Assembly (NCBI RefSeq): GCF_000518685.1
Contig: NZ_JAEB01000012.1
Span: 1 to 64,000 of the forward strand
From: Eubacterium xylanophilum ATCC 35991
GTDB taxonomy: Bacteria > Bacillota > Clostridia > Lachnospirales > Lachnospiraceae
Direction: 5' to 3'
Length of the DNA stretch: 64,000 bases
This document shows positions 1 to 9,090 of this stretch, in pieces. The notes under the pieces were generated by a model. That model was not told the DNA's origin and made no database searches. It saw nothing but the letters and a program-made list of their open reading frames with translations. How positions within the stretch are numbered: position 1 is the stretch's first letter; each line of letters opens with the position of its first letter. The position numbers and the translations under genes were made by a program.

Positions 1-2
1 AT

Positions 3-575
3 ATGAGAATGAGACAAGGAACGTTGTTAAAGAACAAATCGCCTTATGATACCTTGATAGATTTTTTCAAGAGAATCAAACAGCAAAAAGATAATGGAAT
101 GGAGTTTATTGATAATCGTAAATTAATATATGATTATCTTAAAGGTATGAAGAAAGAAAATGTAGTAATGTACAAGTATTATTATGAAGACTTTAAGAAA
201 AAGAATAAAAAGAAATTGAATACAACAGAAGCTCTTATGTATCAGTGGGATTTTATAAAAAGACAAATAGACGTGGAAAAAGACCCGTTTTTGTTGGATT
301 TGCCTCCTGGAGACTATTATTATGCCAATCAGGATGTCGGTCATCAAGTGCTCGTTCTTGGATACAGGCAGTATGATTATGCAAGCAAACAGTTTGATAC
401 GGGTTTGAATATGAGTGGTTATCTTTTGATTAACGATGGATGGTCAAAAACAGGACATTGGAACGATGGAGACTATCATACAGACTATACATTTAAAGAT
501 AGATTTATCAATTATAGTTCGTCAAAAATATACGAATCATGGATTATGACAACATGTCATTTTATTGGAAAGTAG
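3..575 (+). CDS. Papain/C39-like cysteine peptidase-fold protein, C-terminal part
   Basis: The reading frame is open to the left window edge, so only the last 190 residues or fewer are visible and the true start lies outside. The visible part carries GHQVLVLGYRQYD followed about 25 residues later by GYLLINDGW. This is the His-then-Asn/Asp arrangement of C39-like and papain-like folds; the nucleophilic Cys would be upstream, off the window. The next gene starts 9 bases after the stop, so the two are probably co-transcribed. Function is unknown. A bacteriocin-type or peptidoglycan-associated peptidase is possible, but nothing visible settles it. Confidence 0.6.
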   Translation: MRMRQGTLLKNKSPYDTLIDFFKRIKQQKDNGMEFIDNRKLIYDYLKGMKKENVVMYKYYYEDFKKKNKKKLNTTEALMYQWDFIKRQIDVEKDPFLLDLPPGDYYYANQDVGHQVLVLGYRQYDYASKQFDTGLNMSGYLLINDGWSKTGHWNDGDYHTDYTFKDRFINYSSSKIYESWIMTTCHFIGK

Positions 576-583
576 GTGAAAAC

Positions 584-1702
584 ATGTACAAAAAAATTAT
601 AATAATGATCACATTTTTGCTGTGTACATTATTCTTGAATCATAGCAAGGTAGATGCTTCTTTACAACAAGGAGATAAAGAAATAACTCATGTTTATTTT
701 GGAAACTATTGGCAAACGGATGCAGGTAAAAAAGAACCTATAGAATGGGAACTAAAAGGAGTAAAGAATAATGTGGCGTTTCTTCAATCGGCCAAAATAC
801 TTGAATATATGGTTTATGATGATACCTGGAGTGGAAACTCTACTTGGGCCACATCTTTTTGTAGGCAATGGCTTAATAACAAGTTCCTCTTTGATGCTTT
901 TAATGCACGCGAGAGAAGTATGCTAAAGCAAGTCTTACAAGATGAATATAGAAAACAGGATCTTAGCACAGTATATTTATCAGGAATATTTGAAGGTTAC
1001 GCAATAAAAGCAACAAATTATGCTCTGAGGAAATATCCTGGAATGGATCCTTATGTTTGGTGGATAACAAATCTATGGATTCAATCCGAAGGAAGAAAAG
1101 TTGCATACAGTACAGTGGAGGATACTATTGCACCTGGAGTGTATGTAGGTTATTGGAAAACGCAAGAAGGGAATACATTGACTGTTAGAAATGTTATGTT
1201 TGGGATAAGACCGGCTATATATTTAGACATATCCAAAGCTGATTGGAAAACTTCGCGATTTAGAAAAAAAAATATTGAGACCAATGAGTATGAAAAATAT
1301 AAAATAGAGTATCTAAACGAACAAGATAAAGTTGGAGTTGAGACAGTTGACACAGAATATCCAAATCAAATTGGTGGGAAATCACAATCTGTGTCTAATG
1401 GTGGAGTTATCAAATACAAGATAAAAAAACCAAGTATCGTATCAGCCAAAAGATCGAAAAGCAAATCGGTTATTCAGTGGAAGAAGACAGACGATTCTAC
1501 CTCATATGACCTTTGGTATTCGACGTCTAAGAAGTTTACAAAGAAAAAGACCAAGAAGATTAAATTGACGAAGACCAAGTATACTATAAAGAAATTAAAC
1601 AAGAAAAAGAAGTATTATGTCAAAGTCAGAGGAAAGCTAAAGGTTGATAGAATATCAGCTAACGGGAAGTGGTCAAAAGTTAAAGTAATTAAACGGAAGT
1701 AA
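584..1702 (+). CDS. Secreted DUF6273 protein with C-terminal fibronectin type III domain
   Basis: 372 residues from the ATG at 584, chosen over an in-frame start 45 bases upstream because AGGTGA lies just before it and an uncleaved signal-type sequence (MYKKIIIMITFLLCTLFL) follows directly. After the signal, residues about 30-235 resemble DUF6273: a WxxSxxxxWLN-like stretch (STWATSFCRQWLNNKF), then an IRPAIYLDIS ending. Residues about 280-372 are a very lysine-rich Fn3-like domain (KPSIVSAKRSKSKSVIQW, then YYVKVRGK). Domains of this kind are common on exported proteins of gut Clostridia. It is predicted to be extracellular; a binding partner cannot be inferred. Confidence 0.7.
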   Translation: MYKKIIIMITFLLCTLFLNHSKVDASLQQGDKEITHVYFGNYWQTDAGKKEPIEWELKGVKNNVAFLQSAKILEYMVYDDTWSGNSTWATSFCRQWLNNKFLFDAFNARERSMLKQVLQDEYRKQDLSTVYLSGIFEGYAIKATNYALRKYPGMDPYVWWITNLWIQSEGRKVAYSTVEDTIAPGVYVGYWKTQEGNTLTVRNVMFGIRPAIYLDISKADWKTSRFRKKNIETNEYEKYKIEYLNEQDKVGVETVDTEYPNQIGGKSQSVSNGGVIKYKIKKPSIVSAKRSKSKSVIQWKKTDDSTSYDLWYSTSKKFTKKKTKKIKLTKTKYTIKKLNKKKKYYVKVRGKLKVDRISANGKWSKVKVIKRK

Positions 1703-1718
1703 GAAGGAATATATTTTC

Positions 1719-1747
1719 TTTACAGTTGTCAGAAAAGAATATATAAT
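1719..1747 (+). promoter_or_regulatory. Sigma-A type promoter of the adenylation/ACP cluster
   Basis: TTTACA at 1719-1724 and TATAAT at 1742-1747 with a 17-base spacer. It is the only good promoter seen between the secreted protein gene and the downstream cluster, so the five-gene cluster probably has its own transcript. Confidence 0.65.
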
Positions 1748-1781
1748 ATTTAATATATTAAGTTGAATGGGAGGAAGAGTG

Positions 1782-2762
1782 ATGCAATTAAACCAAGACC
1801 AAAAACGGTTTTTTTCAGAATGTTACAATAGCATTGAATTGTACCAGGATTTGTCTCGGAACATGAGAATTACAGAACAAAATATCGAGGAATTATGGGA
1901 CGATTTACCTATCTTAGATAAGACAGATATCGTCAATAACCAGGATAGAATCATATATCCTCCGGCAATAGCGAAGAATCTTAATGGAACTCTGCACGAA
2001 GTTTATACATCCGGAACTACCGGAGAGTGCTTACAAGTGACATGGAGCTACGGAGATGCTAGAAGGTCATTGAGTTCGTTATGGGCTGTTAGAAAACAAA
2101 GATTTGACATTGCTCCTCCTGAGCGTATGTGCTTTTTCCGTGCTTCTTCACGCAGTTGTAATAGTGAAAAAGCTATATTTGAAAAGGTTTCTGAAACTCA
2201 AATTGCAATATATAAGGAGAGTGTAACTTTAGAAAGTTCATCACGTATACATAATTTAATTAGTTCTTTTTCGCCTGTTTGGATGATAGTACAACCATCT
2301 ATTATTCAAATTATAATTAGCGCTTGGAAGGAGAAGGGATTAAAGCCGCCCAAGTCGATAAAGTATATCGAGTGTACAGGTGAGATGCTTTCCGTTCCGG
2401 AGAAAAGAGAAATTGAGGATTTTTTTGGATGTCAAGTGATGGATCAGTATGGCACAATGGAGGTAAATTCTATCGCATGCTCATGCGAATGTGGGAAGAT
2501 GCATGTTATGGACAGTAACGTTATAGTTGAAGTTGTTGATAAACATGGGAAAACACACAGAGAAGGAGAGGGAGAAATTTGTGTTACATCTTTAACCAAC
2601 AGAAGTATGCCATTTATTAGATACAAAACCGGAGATCATGGACGATTGGTTTCCAAAACTTGTTCATGTGGAAGAAGAGGTTCGATCCTGGAATTGTCAT
2701 ATGGCAGGGTGAATGATAAGCTTATTGTTGATGGGAGAGAGAAGTATTTATACATTGTTTAA
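1782..2762 (+). CDS. PaaK/CapK-like adenylate-forming ligase, N-terminal part before a frameshift
   Basis: 326 residues from the ATG at 1782, selected because GGGAGGA lies 5-7 bases upstream; the earlier in-frame ATG at 1767 would overlap that ribosome binding site. Family motifs are visible: VYTSGTTGE (phosphate-binding loop, about residue 80), YGTMEVNSI (adenine site), a cysteine pattern CSCECG...CSCGRRG suggesting metal binding, and FIRYKTGDHG. Members of this superfamily activate carboxylic acids as acyl-adenylates and pass them to CoA or a carrier protein. Translation stops soon after GRVNDKLIV, just where the C-terminal lid domain should begin, and that lid continues in another frame. 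The next intact gene encodes a carrier protein, the plausible acceptor. Confidence 0.75.
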   Translation: MQLNQDQKRFFSECYNSIELYQDLSRNMRITEQNIEELWDDLPILDKTDIVNNQDRIIYPPAIAKNLNGTLHEVYTSGTTGECLQVTWSYGDARRSLSSLWAVRKQRFDIAPPERMCFFRASSRSCNSEKAIFEKVSETQIAIYKESVTLESSSRIHNLISSFSPVWMIVQPSIIQIIISAWKEKGLKPPKSIKYIECTGEMLSVPEKREIEDFFGCQVMDQYGTMEVNSIACSCECGKMHVMDSNVIVEVVDKHGKTHREGEGEICVTSLTNRSMPFIRYKTGDHGRLVSKTCSCGRRGSILELSYGRVNDKLIVDGREKYLYIV

Positions 2763-3009
2763 GCCAATGGCACGATTGGTCAATGAGCATGGTTTTGATA
2801 TAAAGCAATTCAAGGTAGTTGAACTAAATAATAGAAACTATGTATATTATTTGGTTATGGACGAAAAACTTAAGACTGAAGTTGATCAATTTATTATTGA
2901 TACGGTTGAGAAGGATTTTGGATCGTGCCAGATCACAGTAAAAACATGTGACCGCATTGTTCCTTGCGCTAAAACAGGGAAAATGTGTATATTTGAAAGG
3001 AAATATTAG
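2713..3009 (+). pseudogene. C-terminal lid domain of the PaaK-like ligase, in a shifted frame
   Basis: After the stop at 2762 the sequence continues in the +1 frame as TLFKPMARLVNEHGF...VVELNNRNYVYYLV...GKMCIFERKY, which is what a PaaK/CapK C-terminal lid would look like. The two frames overlap between 2713 and 2762, and joining them near 2745-2759 gives a normal-length ligase of about 408 residues. No slippery heptamer or downstream stem is obvious at the junction, so a mutation (or sequencing error) is likelier than programmed frameshifting. The ATG at 2713 is probably not a true start. Confidence 0.6.
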
Positions 3010-3013
3010 CAAA

Positions 3014-3289
3014 ATGAATGAAGATATAATTGACAAAATTATTGAGATATATAGCGAAAAGCGAGAGTGTTTATGTGACCCAAGTGATTTGTTAAATAAA
3101 GATATTTATGACGATTTGGGTTTTGATTCCGTAGATGCCGTAAACCTTATGACCTACCTAGAGGATAAATATAAAATCAGTTATGAGGATGCAGGTTATG
3201 GAATTACTAATCATTCTACTTTAAAGGATTTTATAAATTTTTGCGAGAACATATATGATGGAAGTGTAATTGAAGAGGGGAGAAGATGA
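3014..3289 (+). CDS. Acyl carrier protein
   Basis: 91 residues from the ATG at 3014. The phosphopantetheine attachment motif DLGFDSVDAVNL is clear, in a helical protein of typical ACP size. It lies between an adenylating enzyme and a second one, and its stop overlaps the next start (ATGA), so it belongs to the same unit. The DNA and spacing show it is not part of a fatty-acid synthesis operon: no fab genes are near. By analogy with other stand-alone ACPs beside adenylation enzymes, it probably carries a single activated acid for transfer by a partner such as the BtrH-like protein downstream. Confidence 0.88.
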   Translation: MNEDIIDKIIEIYSEKRECLCDPSDLLNKDIYDDLGFDSVDAVNLMTYLEDKYKISYEDAGYGITNHSTLKDFINFCENIYDGSVIEEGRR

Positions 3290-4128
3290 AAGAAAACATA
3301 ATTGAAAGAGATTATGTACACGATTTTTTATGTTTGCATAAGAAGTCAGTTACAAATGGGGACCATGAACTTCATAAGCATAATACGATTGAATTGCTAT
3401 TTATAATTCGCGGGGAAGGTGACGTTTTAATAGGAGAGGATAAGTATAACTTTACTACTCCGTGTATCTGTGTGATCCCTTCTTGCGTGAGTCATGGAAT
3501 TCTCGGACTAGAGCAAGACCAAATATATGAACGGTATACAATTAATATAAGTGTTAATTATGTGAGGCTACTTTTAGATAAGATTGGAAATAATAATCTC
3601 ATATCTTTTTTAAGTAAACCATTATATATTTCAAATAATACACTTGGTTTGTTTGAAAGTGAGATGGAATTAGAACTTGAGATACTGGATCGTTTAGTAT
3701 TTAGCAACTCACGAGAAGAGGTTGATCGGATTCAATTTGATTTAATACTCTTACTGGGATATATCATATCCCTAAAAAATAGAAATCGGGCGCTCTTTTT
3801 TACTATCAAGGAATTTAGTAAAATTAGAGAATTAGATTACCGTGATGGCAGTATAGATTATTCATTTAAAAACATTCCGTACACTGAGAAAACCATTAAT
3901 AGGGCACTTAAGAGTGCTTTTGGAATCACAAAAAGGGAATTGATTTGCAAAAGCAAGCATATTGTAACAGATGAACTGGACAGATGCATGTGTAACGACA
4001 TCGATATTTGTAAAACTCTCGGATATCGAGACGTTCGTTCTATAAAAAAACTTAAAGACAGTGACCGGGCTGATAGTTACAGAGTATCTGAGAAGCAAAA
4101 GATTAGAATGATGTATTTTTTAGGTTAG
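3286..4128 (+). CDS. AraC-type transcriptional regulator with cupin sensor domain
   Basis: 280 residues. The N-terminal part (about 20-75) is a cupin-type sensor, with HKHNTIELLFIIRGEGDVLI and a later PSCVSHGI. The C-terminal 100 residues fit the two-helix-turn-helix AraC domain but are divergent (YTEKTINRALKSAFGITKRE, then DIDICKTLGYRDVRSIKKL). The gene sits inside the cluster and overlaps the ACP gene by four bases, so it is translated with it and probably controls the cluster in response to a small ligand. The weak second HTH makes DNA recognition hard to predict. Confidence 0.7.
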   Translation: MKENIIERDYVHDFLCLHKKSVTNGDHELHKHNTIELLFIIRGEGDVLIGEDKYNFTTPCICVIPSCVSHGILGLEQDQIYERYTINISVNYVRLLLDKIGNNNLISFLSKPLYISNNTLGLFESEMELELEILDRLVFSNSREEVDRIQFDLILLLGYIISLKNRNRALFFTIKEFSKIRELDYRDGSIDYSFKNIPYTEKTINRALKSAFGITKRELICKSKHIVTDELDRCMCNDIDICKTLGYRDVRSIKKLKDSDRADSYRVSEKQKIRMMYFLG

Positions 4129-4142
4129 GGAGTTGGAGTTAT

Positions 4143-5486
4143 ATGAGAGATTTTTGGCAATTTCACAGATTTGGGAATAAAATTGCAATAATTGAAGAAG
4201 ATCGTCGGGATGTGACGTACAGGGAATTTGATTCATTAATTTGTCAGTTTAGCGCTATTATCCAGCGCAAAAGTGTGGTTGCTATTGTGTGCCGCAATAA
4301 TATTTCCACAGTTTGTGCATATTTTGCATGCTTATATAATAATAGTATTCCTATCCTTGTATCAGATGAGTTGGATGGAGATTCAGTATTAAATATTGTG
4401 CTTAGATATAAATCAAATTATATTTGGATGCCAAGTGATCGTGCTGAAGAAATAAAAAGAGATTACTCAGTGGTTTATTCTAATGATGATTATGTTCTGT
4501 GTAACATTCAAACTGAGAAAATTAAATTCAATGAAAATCTTGCTCTATTATTAAGTACGTCAGGCACAACTGGCAATAGTAAATTTGTTAGGATTAGTAA
4601 AAGTGCTCTTATGACAAATACGACAGATATATGCAAAGCTCTTGATATAAGCTCAAATGATATAGCTATAGCCTATCTGAAGTTAAATTACACGTACGGT
4701 TTATCTGTGCTCCAAACGCACTTGTATGCGGGAGGAACTGTAGTTTTAACAGAGAAAAATATAATGAGTAAGAGCTTTTGGAAACTCGTAGATAGAAGTA
4801 GAGTGAATACTTTTTCAGGTGTTCCTTTTTGTTATGAGATCATACAATGCATGAAAATAGATTTCTCTAAATATAAAAATATTAGAAAATTTACTCAAGC
4901 GGGTGCTGCAATGCAGATTGAATTATTGCGGCACTGGTCAGACTTGTGTGAGATTAAAGGATATCAGTTTTATGTCATGTATGGACAGACCGAGGCAACG
5001 GCAAGGATGACGGTATTAGATTTCGACAAGCTTAATGATAAGCTGGGCTCAGTTGGTAAACCCATAGGAAATGGAAGAGTTGAACTATCGCAAGAAGGAG
5101 AGATTATATACAAGGGCCAAAATGTTATGATGGGATATGCACATGATTATAGAGATATGTACAGAGAAGATGATTTGAAGGGGGTACTAAGAACTGGTGA
5201 CTATGGATGGATTGACAAAGATGGTTACCTGTTCCTAGACTCCAGAAAATCTAAAATAAGTAAGGTAAACGGTAAACGGCTAGATGTTAAAGAGCTTAGA
5301 GAGATGCTTGTTTTAGAAGATGAATTTAAAGTCGATTATCAAGTGCGAATTGAAAGTGGAAAATTGTGCATTTGCACAAAAGAGAAACCAGATGTTGACT
5401 TAGTCAAGCATGTGGCAAAAAAAATCCAAAAGACTGTAAATATTCCATATAAATTGATTCAGATTAGGCAGGGGGTGTATCATTGA
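4143..5486 (+). CDS. AMP-dependent acid:carrier ligase (NRPS A-domain-like adenylating enzyme)
   Basis: 447 residues. Core motifs of the ANL superfamily appear in order: LLLSTSGTTGNSKFV (A3, about residue 137), FYVMYGQTEATARMT (A5, about 278), LRTGDYGWIDKDGYLF (A7, about 347) and SKISKVNGKRLDVKEL (A8/A10 region). It is therefore expected to form an acyl- or aminoacyl-adenylate and load it on a thiol, most simply on the ACP two genes upstream. At 447 residues it is short, with a reduced C-terminal lid. It overlaps the next gene (TTGA). The substrate cannot be read by eye, since the specificity pocket has no obvious match. Confidence 0.85.
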   Translation: MRDFWQFHRFGNKIAIIEEDRRDVTYREFDSLICQFSAIIQRKSVVAIVCRNNISTVCAYFACLYNNSIPILVSDELDGDSVLNIVLRYKSNYIWMPSDRAEEIKRDYSVVYSNDDYVLCNIQTEKIKFNENLALLLSTSGTTGNSKFVRISKSALMTNTTDICKALDISSNDIAIAYLKLNYTYGLSVLQTHLYAGGTVVLTEKNIMSKSFWKLVDRSRVNTFSGVPFCYEIIQCMKIDFSKYKNIRKFTQAGAAMQIELLRHWSDLCEIKGYQFYVMYGQTEATARMTVLDFDKLNDKLGSVGKPIGNGRVELSQEGEIIYKGQNVMMGYAHDYRDMYREDDLKGVLRTGDYGWIDKDGYLFLDSRKSKISKVNGKRLDVKELREMLVLEDEFKVDYQVRIESGKLCICTKEKPDVDLVKHVAKKIQKTVNIPYKLIQIRQGVYH

Positions 5487-6955
5487 TTATTGTAAAAGGA
5501 ATGGACTGTATAGAAAACGCGATGTTAGATGTATGTAAATTCCATTTAAGTGAATATGAAATATTGTTCTATAATAGTCTGCAGATTAGCTATAAAAAAA
5601 AGATCCCGATCGGTGACGGGGCTGTTTATGACGACAAAGTCCTAATAAAAAATGTAGAAGAGATATTCGGATATGAATTCAAACCTCTTGTCTTTGAAAG
5701 TGGGTTAGTGAGAAAAAACGTGGAAAGAGCTTTTGATCAATATGGCAGGCTTATACTCGGAATTCGTTCAAATTACTGTCCTTGGCAAAAAACATATGGA
5801 ACATCTGCAGGGAGCTTGCACTTTTTAGTTTTGACCGGAATTGACGAAGAAGGACTCATTTGCGCGGATTCTCTTCCTAAAAGAGATAATGCACGCATTA
5901 AATGGGAAGATGCTGAGCAAGGCTTGAAGCAGATTGTAGTCTTACAAAAATGTAAAAAAGTTAAATTAAAAAAGATTGATAAAGAAACGGTAATAGCCCA
6001 GACTAAAAAATCATTTAAACCGAAGACGATAAAGAAGCTAACAAAATTAATTTCTCACAATTTTGATCCCGGGACAGAATTCAAATCAGAAACTTATATT
6101 TGGAGAGTTCCGATTTACGGTCTAGTTCAAAAATGGTACAGTATGCATATGCAATTTGATGTTTTCTTGAAAAAATATGACAATAAAATGCAGTGGAATA
6201 AAGAAATTGTTGAGTTAAATAATAGTATAGTAAGGATATATGAAGAGATAAAAATATATATTGTTAAAATTTTTGGGCTTTATTCGGAGCGATGTTTAAG
6301 TAAAAATGATATAGAATTGCTTACAAGAATAATTGTAAAAAAAATGGATATTGCTGCAGAAAAAGAGATTTATCTCAAGAATATGATTATTGGGATAGAA
6401 GGGTATATACCACAGAATAATATAACTCAAAAATCTATAACAGACAGCAAATACAAGATGTATAGCGTTCCAATAAAATATACTGAGAAGACTCACTTTG
6501 TAAGTGGAAGAGATTATAAGACAAGTATTCATATTCCTTATGGCAAAGAGATAAGTATTGGAGAGGACAAGTATTGTGTTCCTGCTTTGGATTCTTTAAA
6601 TGACTGCATGCCTATGAATGGACAGGAGTATGTTATTGATAAAAAAATAAATAAAATTGTAATAATGGGTTATGGTACATATGAATCTCAAATTGATTTC
6701 ATTAGAATTTATTACGGAGAGAAAAGTGAAAGTAAGACTATCGCTTTTTCCGACTGGACCCAAGAACCGCTAAATGGCGAGGAAGTTCTTGTATCAGGGA
6801 AATTTTATCCGTTAAATCCCGATGGTATGATACATAAAGGAAAGCTTGTGGCGGTTGAAGTTCCGGTTGAACGAGAAGAAATATGTAGCAAAATTGTATT
6901 GCCAAGATGCAATAGGATAATAGTTGTGGCAATGTGGATTGGCACCAATGAATAA
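5483..6955 (+). CDS. BtrH-like N-terminal papain-fold protein, candidate acyltransferase from ACP
   Basis: 490 residues starting at a TTG that overlaps the previous stop; AGGGGGTG lies 5 bases upstream. The N-terminal 150 residues resemble the BtrH_N family: GMDCIENAM with Cys9, a LHFLVLTG block with His113, and CADS with Asp129, a plausible Cys-His-Asp triad. BtrH of butirosin synthesis moves an acyl group from an ACP to an amine. Residues about 150-330 are basic and helical; the last 150 residues are beta-rich and unrecognised. Context (two adenylating enzymes plus ACP) supports acyl transfer, although a peptidase-like hydrolytic role cannot be excluded. Confidence 0.6.
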   Translation: MIIVKGMDCIENAMLDVCKFHLSEYEILFYNSLQISYKKKIPIGDGAVYDDKVLIKNVEEIFGYEFKPLVFESGLVRKNVERAFDQYGRLILGIRSNYCPWQKTYGTSAGSLHFLVLTGIDEEGLICADSLPKRDNARIKWEDAEQGLKQIVVLQKCKKVKLKKIDKETVIAQTKKSFKPKTIKKLTKLISHNFDPGTEFKSETYIWRVPIYGLVQKWYSMHMQFDVFLKKYDNKMQWNKEIVELNNSIVRIYEEIKIYIVKIFGLYSERCLSKNDIELLTRIIVKKMDIAAEKEIYLKNMIIGIEGYIPQNNITQKSITDSKYKMYSVPIKYTEKTHFVSGRDYKTSIHIPYGKEISIGEDKYCVPALDSLNDCMPMNGQEYVIDKKINKIVIMGYGTYESQIDFIRIYYGEKSESKTIAFSDWTQEPLNGEEVLVSGKFYPLNPDGMIHKGKLVAVEVPVEREEICSKIVLPRCNRIIVVAMWIGTNE

Positions 6956-7221
6956 TTGACAATTCTGTCCGAGATTCATTGGTAGCCATGCCATTTGCCG
7001 TGTAATATCATGCGCTTGAATCAAACAAATTAAAAGAAGAATTAATCAATAATCTTCTGACCCGGTAACCATACTGGTGGTTGAGATTTTCTTATTCCCT
7101 GCAGCAAAAACCAATACGGTAGGTGAGCCTGCGTCGCTAAACATGGAGGACGCGGTAATACCCTTGCCTTTCGTGCTATCCATGCAAAGTTTTCCGAGTC
7201 AAGTCCTTTTCTTGGTGTAAA
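6956..7221. other. Decayed intergenic sequence between the cluster and the IS remnant
   Basis: No convincing gene. On the minus strand a 45-codon frame runs from 7183 to 7046 (begins MDSTKGKGITASS), which may be a scrap of a larger decayed gene, but it has no ribosome binding site and no recognised domain. The base composition is more GC-rich around 7060-7200 than in the flanking cluster. I see no tRNA or terminator here. Confidence 0.35.
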
Positions 7222-7718
7222 TTAAAAAATCTCACCATCCCAAGTACTTTTACTTTCATTTTTATACACATCAAAACCGATTATTTCTCTTACTCCGGAA
7301 CTTGATACTGCATATGCAATCATTAGTGCCTTTGATACAATTCTCGAGTTCTCTCGAACTTTAAAATATGTTGCATCCACTGTTATAAATGGGTATTCAC
7401 AATCTAAAGGACGATTTCTAAATTCATTAACCTTCTGATCTAACTCCTTACAGGCCTCAGATACAGTAGATTTTGAAAAAGATTTGTCACATAATGTTTC
7501 CATAACTTTTGCAACTTTCCGTGTTGAAACGCCATTTACAACCATCTCTGCCATTGATGTGATTAGCGCAGCTTCACTTCTACAATAATTGTCAAACACA
7601 AACGTCTTGAATGGTTCTCCATTCCGCTCATAAGGTTCAGCCTTCAATTGTTCAGCGGATTCCGCTTTCATGATACAATTAATGCTTTCTTGCAGAAGCT
7701 TTGCAAAAGCATCCCCCT
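7222..7718 (-). pseudogene. IS256-family (mutator) transposase fragment
   Basis: The minus-strand frame encodes AFAKLLQESINCIMKAESAEQLKAEPYERNG... and then SMAEMVVNGVSTRKVAKVMETL, STVSEACKELDQKV and PFITVDATYFKVRENSR, which match the N-terminal and first catalytic regions of IS256 transposases (Asp in VDATYFK). Full-length members have about 400 residues; here about 165 remain, ending abruptly after ESKSTWDGEIF. The second Asp and the Glu are missing and there is an internal shortening near YERNG. No flanking terminal inverted repeats are recognisable. It is a non-functional relic whose 5' end touches the 3' end of the esterase gene. Confidence 0.85.
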
Positions 7719-7726
7719 TTAGTGGT

Positions 7727-9049
7727 CTATGAAAAGATTGTAAAATTAGGATTATTCATATCGCTTGTTTTCCATTGTGGAAGGTCATTCTCACGAAAAT
7801 CTTTTCCGTTTGGATTACCGGTTTTAATAAAATTGACAAAGTAGCTGGACATAGTATTGGCCAAATCATAGTGATGACCGGTGAATGGCCTCCAGCACAT
7901 AGCCAGGGTTTCAAACCAAAACCACAAGTCAACTGAGTGAAAACATCCTGGATTGTCAAAGCCAGGTATATGAGGTTTAAACCCATATGTATAGAGTGAA
8001 CGCTTCGGATTATTTTTCAAAATCTCCTCGACGGCATATCGAACAGAGTTTTCAACTATATTGGTATCTCCTTCTATAAATTCATCTTTGGTGAATCCTG
8101 TGATAATAGGGACAGGATTTGCTTCACCGCACACCAAACGATCAAGGGGATTGCCAATGTAATTAACTCCGTCGTCAATTGGAAACATTCGAGGATGATT
8201 TAGTGAGAATTCTCCGTACTTATCGCGTATGAATTCGGCGGGTAATCTGCGGGCTTCTTCTAAACTTGATACTCCAAGAAAATCAAAGAAGGCCTCACCC
8301 AGTTTCTCAGCTTCGGTTAGTGAGATAGGTGTAAATATATCCTCTTCTGGCTTGGTAGGCATAATTAAGCCGCTGAAGATAGCTGCGCTCTTGACTTTTC
8401 CGGCGTTTAAGTGAGTGGTGAGCTGTTGCATTGTACTGGCACCACCTGCTGACTGACCTGCAATACATATATTATCGGGATCACCGCCGAAGGAGGCGAT
8501 GTTTTCAATTACCCAATCTAGTCCCGCTTTTTGATCTAGAAGTCCGAAGTTAGAAGGGGCATCAGGGGCCTCCGCGCTCAACTCAGGATGAGCCAAAAAT
8601 CCCATAACTGCTATTCTATAACTAACTGTGACAACTACGATTCTACGCCTGGCGAGCATCTCGCCGTCAAATTCCATCTCGCTGGTGTATCCCCACTGGA
8701 AAGCACCGCCAAAGTACCAAACAACCACCGGAAGCTTCTCGTCAGCTTTTTTTGCAGGTGTCCAGACGTTGAGATAGAGACAATCTTCACTGACGGGGAT
8801 TTCTGAATCCACATGCCACTCTCTACAGTATATATCGTCGCCGATACCCGGCACGTCCTGCATTGGGATAGGAGCATAGCAGTAAGCATCTCTAATTCCT
8901 TCCCAGCACTCACAGGGCTTTGGAGCCCGCCAACGGTTCTCGCCGATTGGTGGAGCAGCGAATGGTATACCCTTAAATGCGGTTATCCTTGCGTTATTTC
9001 CTCTAATTCCACGTAATTCTCCATATTTTGTTTTGACTGTTCGCAACAT
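7727..9049 (-). CDS. Type B carboxylesterase, probably C-terminally truncated
   Basis: 440 residues from the ATG at 9049; the in-frame TTG at 9055 lies only 3 bases from the GGGGG ribosome binding site and is less likely. Features of the alpha/beta-hydrolase type B family: FKGIPFAAPPIGENRWRAP at the N-terminus, SEDCLYLNVW, the nucleophile elbow GQSAGG, an acidic residue in FTKDEFIEG, and His in GCFHSVDLWF. All three catalytic residues are present. The protein ends at NNPNFTIFS, about 15-30 residues before the usual end, exactly where the IS256 remnant begins, so the end was probably replaced by insertion. It likely hydrolyses small carboxylic esters. Confidence 0.85.
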   Translation of the reverse strand: MLRTVKTKYGELRGIRGNNARITAFKGIPFAAPPIGENRWRAPKPCECWEGIRDAYCYAPIPMQDVPGIGDDIYCREWHVDSEIPVSEDCLYLNVWTPAKKADEKLPVVVWYFGGAFQWGYTSEMEFDGEMLARRRIVVVTVSYRIAVMGFLAHPELSAEAPDAPSNFGLLDQKAGLDWVIENIASFGGDPDNICIAGQSAGGASTMQQLTTHLNAGKVKSAAIFSGLIMPTKPEEDIFTPISLTEAEKLGEAFFDFLGVSSLEEARRLPAEFIRDKYGEFSLNHPRMFPIDDGVNYIGNPLDRLVCGEANPVPIITGFTKDEFIEGDTNIVENSVRYAVEEILKNNPKRSLYTYGFKPHIPGFDNPGCFHSVDLWFWFETLAMCWRPFTGHHYDLANTMSSYFVNFIKTGNPNGKDFRENDLPQWKTSDMNNPNFTIFS

Positions 9050-9090
9050 AGTCAAGTTCCCCCTTTAGTGTAGTATTGTTCACTACTTTA

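Noticed and set aside
2713-2790. Programmed ribosomal frameshift in the PaaK-like gene
   Set aside because: No slippery heptamer, internal Shine-Dalgarno stimulus or clear downstream stem at the junction.
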